Source: Dissophora ornata (Eukaryota > Mortierellomycota > Mortierellomycetes > Mortierellales > Mortierellaceae). From it: 22,717 bases of DNA. The position numbers and the translations under genes were made by a program. The DNA lies in NCBI GenBank assembly GCA_025201705.1, contig MU616999.1, forward strand, positions 4,942 to 27,658, written 5' to 3'. Below the pieces are notes generated by a model. That model was not told the origin of the DNA, did no database searches, and saw only the letters and a program-made list of their open reading frames with translations. Shown here piece after piece: positions 9,877 to 18,797 of the stretch (its first letter is position 1; every line of letters starts with the position of its first letter).

Positions 9877-11688
9877 TCACCATTTGGCCGTCTTGCCAAG
9901 ACCATACTTTTCCAAGACTTTCTCAGCACCCTCCAAACTCTTTGTCAAGCCCTGTCCAACAATCGTGACATCGCCGGAACCGCCAGTCATCAAACCGACC
10001 TGACCACCAAACACCCTCCGAGCGACCCGGACCATATCCTGCCGAGTGACCTTTTCAATCTTTGCGCACAGTTCCTCCACTGGGACCTTATAGCCATGGA
10101 CTTGAACCTGTCTTCCCAAATCCTCGAGCTGGACCATCTTTGATTCCAAGTTCATAAGCACGCTGGACCGGAGTTGGTTCTTGGCCCGATCAAGTTCGCC
10201 TTGCGCAATGCCACCTCGGCCAGTGCGCGTTGTCAACTCCAATTCACGGATAATGACCTCCAAGAGCATGCTCTCGTAGCCTGGATAACAGGATCCAGAT
10301 ATGCCAAAGAGACCGGAATCCGAATAGCAGTGGTTGAAAGACATGCATGACTCAATCCAGTTGTAGTGATTCAGCACATTGCTGAACAGTCTCGAGTACA
10401 TGCCCTTTCCAGGTCCACCAGCGGAAAACGAGCTTCCACCACCCATAAGCAACTGCAGGGTGGCCAGGGCATAAATATCGTCATCATGAATCGACAAGCC
10501 CTCAAAGCCGACAAAGAGATGTGTGAATGGTTGAGTATCGTCTTCGATCAGAAGCGTGCCTCCGGTGTACTTGGCGGGTAGTCGGCTAAGAGTTTCATAA
10601 TCTGGTCTGAGGACAATCGGCGAAGACCCACTCTTGCCAAATAGCGATTTGAAAAGACCGCCCCTGTTGGAGCTCCCTGATGTTGCTGTTTCCTCTGATG
10701 CACTGTCACTGCTCGATCCGGAAGAGGGAGCCTTCATGTCTCCGAACAACTTCTGGGTCAGATCCACAACCTTGTCATGATCTGCTCCGACTGCGGAGAC
10801 GACAATCCGCTCGGGTCGGTACCAGGTATTGATATATGACTTGATGTTATCCGTCGTCATCGATTCCAGATTTTCCATTGGACACAGTAATGGATTTCCG
10901 AGTGTGTTATCTTTGTAAGCGACCGTATGCATCAATTCTGGCAAAATCATCTCTGGCTTTGACCAGTACTCTTGAATCTCATGGCCCGCCGAGACTCGTT
11001 GTTCCTCTAGCTCTTCCTCTTCAATGGCGGGGTTGCGGATCGTGTCTGCCATAATGGCCAGCATCTGTGGCAGATCTTGAGGCAAAAGCGCAGACTGGTA
11101 CATGATGGACTCACGCGAGCTCGAGCACATAACATTACCACCAGCAGCCTCCAGATCGGCCATCATAGCTTCGCTGGTCTTGCTCTTCGTCGATTTGAAG
11201 GCTAGTCGGTCCAGGATATGGCTCACACCCCGGGTGGCGTCGTCCTCGTATCTGGATCCTGCATCAACATACACTCCCAGCGCAGCAAAATGACCCTGAC
11301 TGTCCTCAGTAGCGACTCGGACGCCGTTGGCTAACTTTGTAACTTTGGCAGGCAGACTGCTACTGGAGCTGGTGGAGGTTGAAGAGGTGTTCTGATGTGC
11401 TGGTGACTTTAAAGGGATATGCTCCGATGTCTAGGACATTGGAATGGCAGGAGAAAAAATATGTTTTAACAGGTTGGTTCTATGCAGGTCAGGTCCAGTT
11501 GCGAAATTTAAAGATCAGGCTGGAAATGAATGGTGGGAAATGTAATGTACCTTGACATAGTCGTCTGCCTGCAATGACGCCTGCTGGTGCTTGTTCATGC
11601 GACTGACAAGGGGCATGGCCATTCTATTGGCCTGCCTTGTGAAGGGCAGAACATGGCGAGCAATGGCGCTACCAAGCTGCTTGGACAT
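9877..11688 (-). CDS. MAS2: Mitochondrial processing peptidase alpha subunit
   Basis: MPP is the matrix enzyme that removes presequences from imported proteins; the alpha subunit binds substrate and the beta subunit cuts. Two exons were read, 11551-11688 and 9877-11430, with a 120-nt GT-AG intron, giving 563 aa. The N terminus (about residues 1-33) lacks acidic residues and has spaced Arg/Lys and hydrophobic residues, as in a matrix-targeting presequence. The M16 fold follows: VTKLANGVRVATED, then HILDR (117-121) where the catalytic subunit has HxxEH, so this is the non-catalytic paralogue. NTWYRPERIVVSAVGADHD is next. The glycine-rich loop GGGSSFSAGGPGKGMYSRLF (376-395), a hallmark of alpha, senses presequences. 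Residues about 280-316 are an extra Ser/Gly-rich insertion between the two half-domains. The gene is divergent from Ski8 with about 540 bp between them. Confidence 0.95.
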
Positions 11689-12227
11689 TGTATTTCTGAC
11701 GAATTGCTGTGGGGATTGTCGGGAATGGAAAGGAGAACTGTGACTTCAGCCCACCAATGTCTTTTCTTCTTTTCTGATAGAAGTGCGGAAAATGGAGAAA
11801 GGTGAGAAAAATGTGAGATCTCCAGGGAAATGCAGGAGAGAGGGAGCTGTCAAGGGAACGAGGGATTTTGTTGCGGACGGCGTGGGCAAGAGAGGGACGA
11901 TAACTTGTCGCCAGGAACCCCGCTTTCCCCAATAAGGGAGCGCAGTGAGAATGACCATTTGTGGGAATGGCCCTGTGCTGAGCCACATTTGTAAACAGGG
12001 CAAGGTTTCTGGGCGAGGGGCGTGTGTGTGCAGAGTAAACTCTACACGCTTGCCTGTCTCCTCTTTATTACTTTGGACTGAGAATAATAATAAAAGATGG
12101 TACATATTCACTCAGATACGATGGATGGCGCTCCACAACTATGTGCTCCATCACACGGAAACGGTTGACTGACGCGCACCTTCACCAATGACTTTGCGTT
12201 TCACTAGCCCACTCAATTCGTCACCAG
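11689..12227. promoter_or_regulatory. Divergent MPP alpha / Ski8 intergenic region
   Basis: The gap contains no supported gene. It probably holds both promoters, and possibly a first exon of the Ski8 gene that I could not place. I saw no clear TATA or CCAAT element. Short ORFs on both strands overlap each other. Confidence 0.35.
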
Positions 12228-13965
12228 TTTGACCAAGGAAAATGGTAATGTGTGTAGGCCTTTCATGAAAGAGGAGTGAGAAAGACGATGGCTGCACTTA
12301 GGAAATTGAGTAACTGACGCGCTTGCGTTGGATACATAGCTCACGAGGACGGTATCTGGAGTGTTGCATGGTCGTCGAAGAACGCGCTTGTGACCGGTTC
12401 TCTCGACAACACCGTCAGGGTCTGGTACGTAGCCGGAATGGACTTGAGCTTCTGCTCACTTTGTAGACAAGCGACAAGCGCCGTGTTTTTTTAACAGGAT
12501 AGCTTATATTTTCATGGAAAAACAGGGACACCGAAAATGGAGAATTGAAAGGAACGCTCACCGGTCATCAGCTCGGCGTCAACTCTGTGGATACCAACGC
12601 CGATGGAACGTGTATGGAAAAAAACAAGATGCCAGTCCAGCTTGCAATCGGTAGTTATTGCCTATGACTGACGCAGTGTACAAAATTGCATGTATCTTAG
12701 TGGCGGTGTCGACATCACTGGATAGTCAAATCCGGATTTGGGATCTGGAGCAACTCAAGCAAAACAAGATTATTGATGCAGGAGCAGGTGCGGACCCTTT
12801 TTTTCGACATTTTCAGTAATATCTGTCAGTTTGAGCTGTGAAAGCTTTTAATAGCTGACAAGGGCATGGTTACATCTAGTGCACGCATGGACCGCCAAGT
12901 TTTCTCCAGATTCAAAGCACATTGCCACAGGATCTTCTTCGGGAGATGTGAACCTGTACAGCGTAGAAACAGGGGAGAAAGTGCAAGCCCTCGAAGGCCG
13001 CGGCAAGTTTTCCATGTGTGTCGCATATGTAAGTCAGGGCCTCAGCCTTCTTTTTTTTTTTTTTGTCATTGCCAAACGTGGCGCCTAGAACTCACTCGCG
13101 TCTATCCAAAACAGAGTCCCAACGGGGAATACGTCGCTTGCGGAACCGAGGCATCCTCTGACTCAGCAACGGTGCTTTTGTTTGATGTTGCAACCGGCAA
13201 ATTGCGATCCACATTCAAGGGTGAGAATTCATGTCTCAACTACATTGTTTTTATGTTGAAATCATAGTGTTCTGTCCTTTACACTAATACCATACTCGTG
13301 TCGCCATCTCTAGGCCATGCTATGACTGTTCGATCGATCGCGTTCTCTGATGACTCTACAAAGCTAGTTACGGGATCAGATGACAAGAGGATCATGATCC
13401 ACGATGCGTAAGTTACGCTGCCTCCATTCTCTTTCTGTTGGAGTTTTTTTTTCGGTTATGAATGGTCTAGATGTGCCCTATTAACTCAGGGCTTTATTGC
13501 CGGTCTGTGGTATGCATTCATAGCGTACATGGAGATACGATTCGCACACTCTCAGGACACTCTGCTTGGGTACTGAGCGTGGCTGTCAGCAGCGACGGTG
13601 TCCACGTTGCCAGTGGGTGAGTGAAGGTTCTCTATGGCCATGACGCGCAAAGCTTTCGATAGAGACAAAGACATTAACGTAGGTAACTGTGCTATGGAAT
13701 GACTAGGTCGAGTGACAGCAAAGTCAAGCTGTGGGATTTGGTGGCAGACCAATGCATTGACACGATGGATGGACACAGTGAGCAGGTACAAACAATGCAC
13801 CTCTGACCGCAAATGGATAATACGGATCCGTTCTAATCCAGCTAACGAAACCCATATGCTGCTTGTTGATAGGTCTGGAGTCTGGCGTGGAACAAGCAGG
13901 GCAACAAGTTTGCCTCTGTGTCGGATGATAAGGCGATCAAGTTCTACTCGACTACTTCGGCATGA
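12228..13965 (+). CDS. SKI8: Ski8/Rec14/WDR61 WD40-repeat protein
   Basis: Ski8 is the WD40 subunit of the Ski complex, which feeds mRNA to the cytoplasmic exosome; the family also works in the Paf1 complex and, in some fungi, in meiotic recombination. Nine exons fit perfectly by phase: 12340-12424, 12526-12611, 12701-12787, 12880-13028, 13115-13220, 13314-13407, 13524-13616, 13707-13785 and 13873-13965. They encode about 290 aa; human WDR61 has 305. Motifs seen in order are AHEDGIWSVAW, TGSLDNTVRVWD, GHQLGVNSVD, LDSQIRIWDLE, HAWTAKFSPDSKHIATGS, RGKFSMCVAYSPNGEYVACG, GHAMTVRSIAFSDDSTKL, GHSAWVLSVAVS, SSDSKVKLWDL and GHSEQVWSLAWN. Seven repeats are consistent with one propeller. A 17-nt piece at 12228-12244 (LTKEN in frame before AHEDG) is a likely 5' exon, but no ATG is joined to it. 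The family is secure, the 5' end is not. Confidence 0.92.
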
Positions 13966-14076
13966 GTCGCACAGTAGCCCCTCAGTCTCGAGCTGTGCGT
14001 AGGACGATCATATGAGGATAAATGCCCTCTCCGCACCCTTTCTTCTGGACTACACTGAACTGGACCCAAGATCTTA

Positions 14077-14082
14077 AATAAA
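14077..14082 (+). terminator. Poly(A) signal of Ski8
   Basis: An exact AATAAA lies 111 nt after the Ski8 stop codon on the coding strand. Confidence 0.6.
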
Positions 14083-14428
14083 ACGCAAAAGCCACCAGAT
14101 AGTCCTATACTCGGAAATATCGACGCATTTGGAGCATTGAGGCAAACTTTAGAGGTGTGCTAGAAAAGAGTCTAGATCTTCAGGCCTCTGCCCTGGAAGG
14201 AACAGTGAAGGCTTCAAAATGATGGGTGCACTGCCAATGGGATGTCAAAGGAAGGGGCAAAGAGTGTACTTCGATTGGTGGCAAAGGGCAAGGGATGATA
14301 AGGTTCATCCTCCAAGACAGGAGAACAAAGGCTCCGCCGTGCCGTGACTTGCGCATCCTCGCTGATAGCGATAGGGTCATTTGCGCCATCACGCAACCTG
14401 CGTCGGGAGGTGCTGAACCTTCGCCGTC

Positions 14429-14454
14429 TTTTTTTTTTTTTTTTTTTTTTTTTT
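14429..14454. repeat. Homopolymer run of 26 T
   Basis: An uninterrupted T run lies between the Ski8 and disordered-protein genes. It could be a simple repeat or the A-tail of an old minus-strand retrocopy, but I see no recognisable element next to it. Confidence 0.8.
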
Positions 14455-14995
14455 GGTTTGCATATATTATTGAATGGCAATAGATGCAGCAGCGCATAAA
14501 ATCGAGGATGCATGCACAAGCAGAAACAGCGCAGCGTAATTGTATTTTTGCTCCAGCGCAGCGTCACATCTCGTTTGGCGTCCCTCACCTCCCTTCTGTC
14601 AGTTGCCACGGCAGACGCCAACTCAGAGTCAGTCAGGTACCTCTGGACCTAGGGCATCTTCGGCATACGAAGACAATGTGCTCAAATGCCCTAATGCTGT
14701 CCTTTTGAATGCCCTGGCAGTTAGATCATCAGATCATAATCATAATCATTATCGTCATCCATCCCGTGTGGTCGATTTCAGGAACAGAAATACTGAACAA
14801 GGAGAGTCAAACACTGCCGATCCCGTACTAGGGCTACACCAAGATAAAAGCATAGTCGCCTCTCTTCCTTCTCCTCCCTCCGCCCTTTCCTCCTTGCTAT
14901 CTCCTCGTCTCCGCTTCCCCATCATCTGTCTCTGTCCTTCATCAACTCGCCCTCTCGTCACTTTTATCTCCTCTCCCTCCCCCCTTGTCCCCACA

Positions 14996-17183
14996 ATGGA
15001 TGCGGACAAGTTCCCTCACCTTTCTAACGACGACTGGAATAACATAGCTCCTGTCGCCTCCCCAACACCAACCTCGTCTCCCAGAAAGCGCAAGCTGACA
15101 AGATCGCCCACACCTCACACGCTGGCTGACCACCCGTTCCTAGATGCCGACATCGACGAGGACCATCCTCACCCATCCTCATCAACTGTCGATCCCAGCT
15201 CCTCACAGAATACTGCCGCGATAGCCAATATCGGCTCTTGCAGTAGCGGCAGTGACAGTTTTGGAATCGCTAGTAACTACAACCGCAGTAGTAGTAGCAG
15301 TAGCGGCGACAGCAGTGGCAGCAACATCATAGGCGGCAGCAAAAATGATCGACCATTTCGATCAGCTAAAATGACTCTCTTCGCGGCATTGACCAAACAA
15401 ACGCCGGAGGATGCGGAACTCGCACGTCTAACCAAGGCCAATACCAAGGCCAACCGTATAATAGGAAAGTCGTCTGCACCAACTTTCTCAGCTTCCCTTT
15501 CTGCATTGTCGGACCCCGAGGCACTACCAAGAGAGAGCTCCTCGTCATCGCCACCCAAAACGTCCCTTCTTCCGCAGTCCTCCATGGCTCTACCATCGTT
15601 CCCACAACGAGACATCCCTACCAGTCCCTTGTACATGGCTGACAACGAGCTCGAGAGCGAAAGTGAGAACGAGGGCAGCTCCGATTCCTTTACAGCTTTG
15701 TCCACGAGATCGCCATCGCTTTCACCACAGGTAATTTTTGGAGGAGCTTGATAAATTAGACGATCGCTTAGTGTTTGCCACCAACTTCTATGTGCAACAC
15801 ATTTGTGCAATTCATGGATACTCATGCGGCGCACGCCTCACGTTTCTTTCTCATCTGCACTGTAACTTGCTCTGCTAGCTCTCCTTACCCGAGTTTGATC
15901 AGCATCGAATGAAAAGGCGGCGGGCCGATCCAAATGGACGCCATACAGACGAGAGCAATATGCGGCAGTTGCACGTGGAGCCTCTGCCAGTGCAGGATCA
16001 AGTAGTATCAGGATCACCTCATTGCCACCAAAATTCACGTGCTGAGGATACAGACAATCATTACCTCTCATCTCCATCGTCCACTCCGTCGACATCCCTG
16101 CTCCTGTCACTGTCGCAGCATACGGATCCGTCCGACTCGTTTTCTGTACTCAAGCCTAAGAAAACTGTCCGTTTTGATGAAACTAAGAATGCGGTTTTTG
16201 GTTATCAGCGAGGTTCCACCATCGCACTGCCCAATGCGGAACACGACAACGAAGAGACGGACTATGATGAGATGTGGAGAGAGGATCCAAGCAATACAAA
16301 CCGACACTCGGGTCACGGCCATTCTCTGACTCCACTATCTAGGTGGTCTTCTATGGCTACATCGAAGATGTCCGGCGAACCAACGCTATCTGATCTTGAA
16401 GCTGCCTCTCCGATCCAAATACACAAAGCGAACCAGCTTGGCCCTGCCGCAGACGAAGCAAGATCAACCAGAGAGGCAGAGTCGATTATGAAGGAGTGTG
16501 ACCCCACGTCATCCGACCAGACCGACCAGCGGTTGTCGTGTACGAATACCGCCTCCAATCTTGAACGCCTATGGTCACCTCCTCGCGCAAAGAAGTCCTT
16601 CTCAGACGCTTCTGCTGCTAAATTCATGTCAAATACTTCGCCACCCTCATCTTCGGATACTCCAGGATTTACAGGGCCCAGAATGATCCCTCTTTTGAGA
16701 CGCCAACATTCAATGCCTCTGATGGATACTCTGGAGTCGCGTGAAATGTTCAATCTCGAGGAGTCAAGGCCACTGAATAGACGGGGGTCACGGATAGAGG
16801 AAACCTTTGCAAAGAGTGACCTGGAATCAGTAATTGCACCGCATGTATCGCAAAGGCAATCTGGGGATCAAGATATTGTCATGTGTGAAGAGCCGCAGCG
16901 AGCCGATTGGGCCCATCTAATAAGCCCACCGAAGCGCCTTGCGGGCGGCGCAAGAGGGCCAGTGCGGAATCGAAAAGTAGCTGGTCGTTATCAGCACCCT
17001 TACAGAAGGCCAATAATGCCAGTCTTGGATCCAGTGTTACCCGCATCCACATCTTCCCCCCCGTCAGCGTTTTCACCTCCAAAACTTGTGCGTTCGGCAT
17101 CCTTTACGGTCACTCGCCAGAAAGCACCTCCGTTGCTACGTCGCAAAGCCTCAACTACGGCATTAATGGACACATTTAGGTAG
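14996..17183 (+). CDS. Disordered Ser/Pro-rich nuclear-type protein, unknown function
   Basis: The product is not recognised. Two exons, 14996-15730 and 15879-17183, join in phase across a 148-nt GT-AG intron to give 679 aa. The start at 14996 is the first in-frame ATG after a CT-rich leader and has A at -3 and G at +4. The protein is largely low in hydrophobic residues and rich in Ser, Thr and Pro, with a Ser/Gly/Asn-rich tract around residues 80-110. Basic clusters SPRKRKLTRSP (28-38) and MKRRR (256-260) resemble nuclear-localisation signals and sit beside several SP/TP sites. KKTVRF (339-344) fits the RVxF docking pattern for protein phosphatase 1. The C-terminal part has LLRRQHSMP, LVRSASFTV and LLRRKAST, which resemble PKA/NDR or 14-3-3 sites. 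A phospho-regulated cell-cycle or signalling protein is a reasonable guess, no more. Confidence 0.82.
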
Positions 17184-17557
17184 CCGGGGCTTCAACCTTT
17201 TCTCTTCTTTTTTGTTTTCAATTTTTGTGTTCTCGCAAGAGCAAACAATGTAACAAGCCTTAGACCTCCACGACTTTAGCTTCGCATTGCCTCATGGTGG
17301 TATTTTGTCTACAGTCTTGTTCCATTTAGTCAAATCATTCGAAGAGCCTTTACGGCGAGACCTTGGATCATTTATCCTGTCGCTTATAAACGACCCTTCT
17401 TCGAGCGGTAGTTTTGCACCATGTGCGAACGCCTGTAAATGAATCGCACAGAAGTCGGAATAGCATAGCTATCTCTTCAACTGTTATGCAGCTGTTTTTT
17501 ATAACAGCGATCGTTCTTTATTTCAATCTTAGTATTTAGAGTAGCGAGGGATAACGG
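17184..17557. other. Convergent 3' region
   Basis: This gap lies between two convergent genes. A minus-strand AATAAA lies at 17517-17522. A 7-bp inverted repeat (CTGTTAT...ATAACAG, 17481-17507) is present. No plus-strand AATAAA was seen for the gene ending at 17183, and there is no gene here. Confidence 0.4.
17517..17522 (-). terminator. Poly(A) signal after the Ser-Asp-Thr repeat ORF
   Basis: TTTATT on the plus strand is AATAAA on the minus strand, 36 nt beyond the stop at 17558. I found no such signal between this ORF and the large ORF upstream (about 18730-19100), which supports one shared transcript. Confidence 0.55.
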
Positions 17558-18727
17558 TCAGCGGTTTCCAAACATTCTCCGAAGGGTCTCAAGTGTTCGT
17601 GTGGCACTTTGAATGATTGTCTCTGGATTTTGTGGTGGAAGTGACGGTCGATGGGTACTTATTTTTCCCAGTGGTGTCTCTGAGGCGGAAGGCATTGCCT
17701 GATTCACGGTGCCAGCAGCGCCGTGTGGGACAGTGATAGTATTAGGAACCCCAATTGGTGGTGAATGAAATGCATGGTTTAGCTGAGTGGAATGTGTAGT
17801 TGTCGGACTAGGGGGCCGAGTAGGAGAAAGACTTGCACACGGACCTCCATTGTGCGTAGCGAGTGCAGAGAGGTTGCTGCTGGATGCCAGTCTTATACGT
17901 TTCGTGTAGCGGTAGCCACCGCCGTTCTCGCTGCCGTTATTACCGGTGTCGCTATTGGTATCTCTATTGGTATCTCTATTGGTATCACTGCTGGTGTCGC
18001 TGCTGGTGTCGCTGCTGGTGTCGCTGCTGGTGTCGTTGCTGGTGTCGCTGCTGGTGTCGTTGCTGAGGTCCCTACTGGTGCCGCTGCTGATGTTGCTGCT
18101 GATGTTGCTGTTGGTGTCGCTGCTGGTGTCGCTGCTGATGTCGCTGCTAGTATTGTTGCTGGTGTCGCTGTCGCTTTCAGATACTCCATGGCCACCGTCA
18201 GAGCGTTTACGCTTGGCATTCAGTCGTGACATTTGTAGAACATGTTCTACAAGTCCAATAGCGACGCTCTCGAAGGATATGGAAGCAAGCATGGAAACAG
18301 CTCTGTGTTTCGCCAAAAATCGCCGTTCGAGGCTGGGTCGGTGACGATACACGTTACATACGGGGAGGAGGCGTCCTCCCCGGCAAAGTTGCTGCTTGTA
18401 TCTGCGAAGTGTATAAGCTTGATCCACCACCCGCTGATCGCGACCTTGATTGTCATCGTTTTCGCTTGCATCGCCAGTACCGTTAATAGTACCATTGTCT
18501 TGCCTGCCATGGCGGTCTCCATAAGGACTCTTACGCGGCTTTTTCTGTACGCGGCAGTGGCAATTTATTTCATCATCTTGACTACTCGAGTTGTCACTGC
18601 TATCGCATCCGTCATCAGGAACATTTCCTTCTGAGCGGCGCTTAGGACGGTGACGAGGCAAGACTGATGAACCTCCAGAACTGCTACTGCTATTTACAGA
18701 AACAAATGGATGATTTTTAGTAGGCAA
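17558..18727 (-). CDS. Ser-Asp-Thr repeat ORF, probable 3' exon of the upstream gene
   Basis: This is an open frame of 389 codons with no recognised family. It has a Ser/Gly-rich start, basic clusters (RHRPKRR, residues 25-31; QKKPRKSP, 61-68; AKRKR, 171-175; KRIRL, 276-280), a hydrophobic helix near 145-165, a tract of SSDT/NSDT tetrapeptides (184-262) and a basic C-terminal helix. The composition suggests a nuclear, mostly disordered protein. It lacks a credible start: the frame opens with TTG, an in-frame TAG lies just upstream, and the first ATG is at 18292. A good acceptor ends at 18690 (TACTAAA branch point, pyrimidine stretch, AATAG) and another at 18732; both are in phase with a donor at 18924 in the upstream ORF. 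I therefore favour exon 3 (18689-17558) of the gene starting at 22017. A separate gene with an unseen first exon, or an old broken frame, remains possible. Confidence 0.6.
   Translation of the reverse strand: MPTKNHPFVSVNSSSSSGGSSVLPRHRPKRRSEGNVPDDGCDSSDNSSSQDDEINCHCRVQKKPRKSPYGDRHGRQDNGTINGTGDASENDDNQGRDQRVVDQAYTLRRYKQQLCRGGRLLPVCNVYRHRPSLERRFLAKHRAVSMLASISFESVAIGLVEHVLQMSRLNAKRKRSDGGHGVSESDSDTSNNTSSDISSDTSSDTNSNISSNISSGTSRDLSNDTSSDTSNDTSSDTSSDTSSDTSSDTNRDTNRDTNSDTGNNGSENGGGYRYTKRIRLASSSNLSALATHNGGPCASLSPTRPPSPTTTHSTQLNHAFHSPPIGVPNTITVPHGAAGTVNQAMPSASETPLGKISTHRPSLPPQNPETIIQSATRTLETLRRMFGNR
17942..18178. repeat. 12-bp coding minisatellite
   Basis: Imperfect tandem copies of a 12-bp unit (plus strand GGTGTCGCTGCT) encode the tetrapeptides SSDT, NSDT and NRDT on the minus strand. 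Units are nearly identical around 17990-18060 and diverge toward both ends, which suggests recent expansion in the middle. Other frames also stay open across it, including Leu/Val-rich plus-strand frames that are shadows. Confidence 0.85.
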
Positions 18728-18797
18728 CCTTCTATCGCAATAGCGCTAACGCCAGCCGCGGCGGTGTCGGCAGTCCGGCAGAGAGAGACAAAGACGG

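Larger units (their letters stand above)
13966..14995. promoter_or_regulatory. Intergenic region and CT-rich leader of the disordered-protein gene
   Basis: After the Ski8 poly(A) signal this stretch holds a run of 26 T (14429-14454), an AT-rich patch with imperfect ATCATA repeats (about 14724-14757), and from about 14860 a strongly pyrimidine-rich leader ending at the ATG at 14996. The minus-strand ORFs around 14180-14620 cross the T run and look spurious. No RNA gene was recognised. Confidence 0.4.

Noticed and set aside
14180..14621. Minus ORFs of 105 and 135 codons
   Set aside because: They read through the T26 homopolymer as poly-lysine, overlap each other in different frames, and lack any family pattern.
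14540..14995. 152-codon N-terminal extension of the disordered protein
   Set aside because: The frame is open but begins at TTG, and the sequence is a CT-rich leader. The first ATG, in good context, is at 14996.
17481..17507. 7-bp inverted repeat read as a rho-independent-type terminator
   Set aside because: Short arms in a eukaryotic context; the AATAAA at 17517-17522 is the more likely 3'-end signal.
17942..18178. CRISPR-like array
   Set aside because: The units are 12 bp, contiguous and without spacers, and they lie in a eukaryotic coding frame.
17792..18344. Plus-strand ORFs of Leu/Val/Ala repeats opposite the Ser-Asp-Thr tract
   Set aside because: They are produced by the 12-bp repeat reading open in several frames. 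The minus frame has the non-repetitive flanks with normal-looking composition and splice sites.
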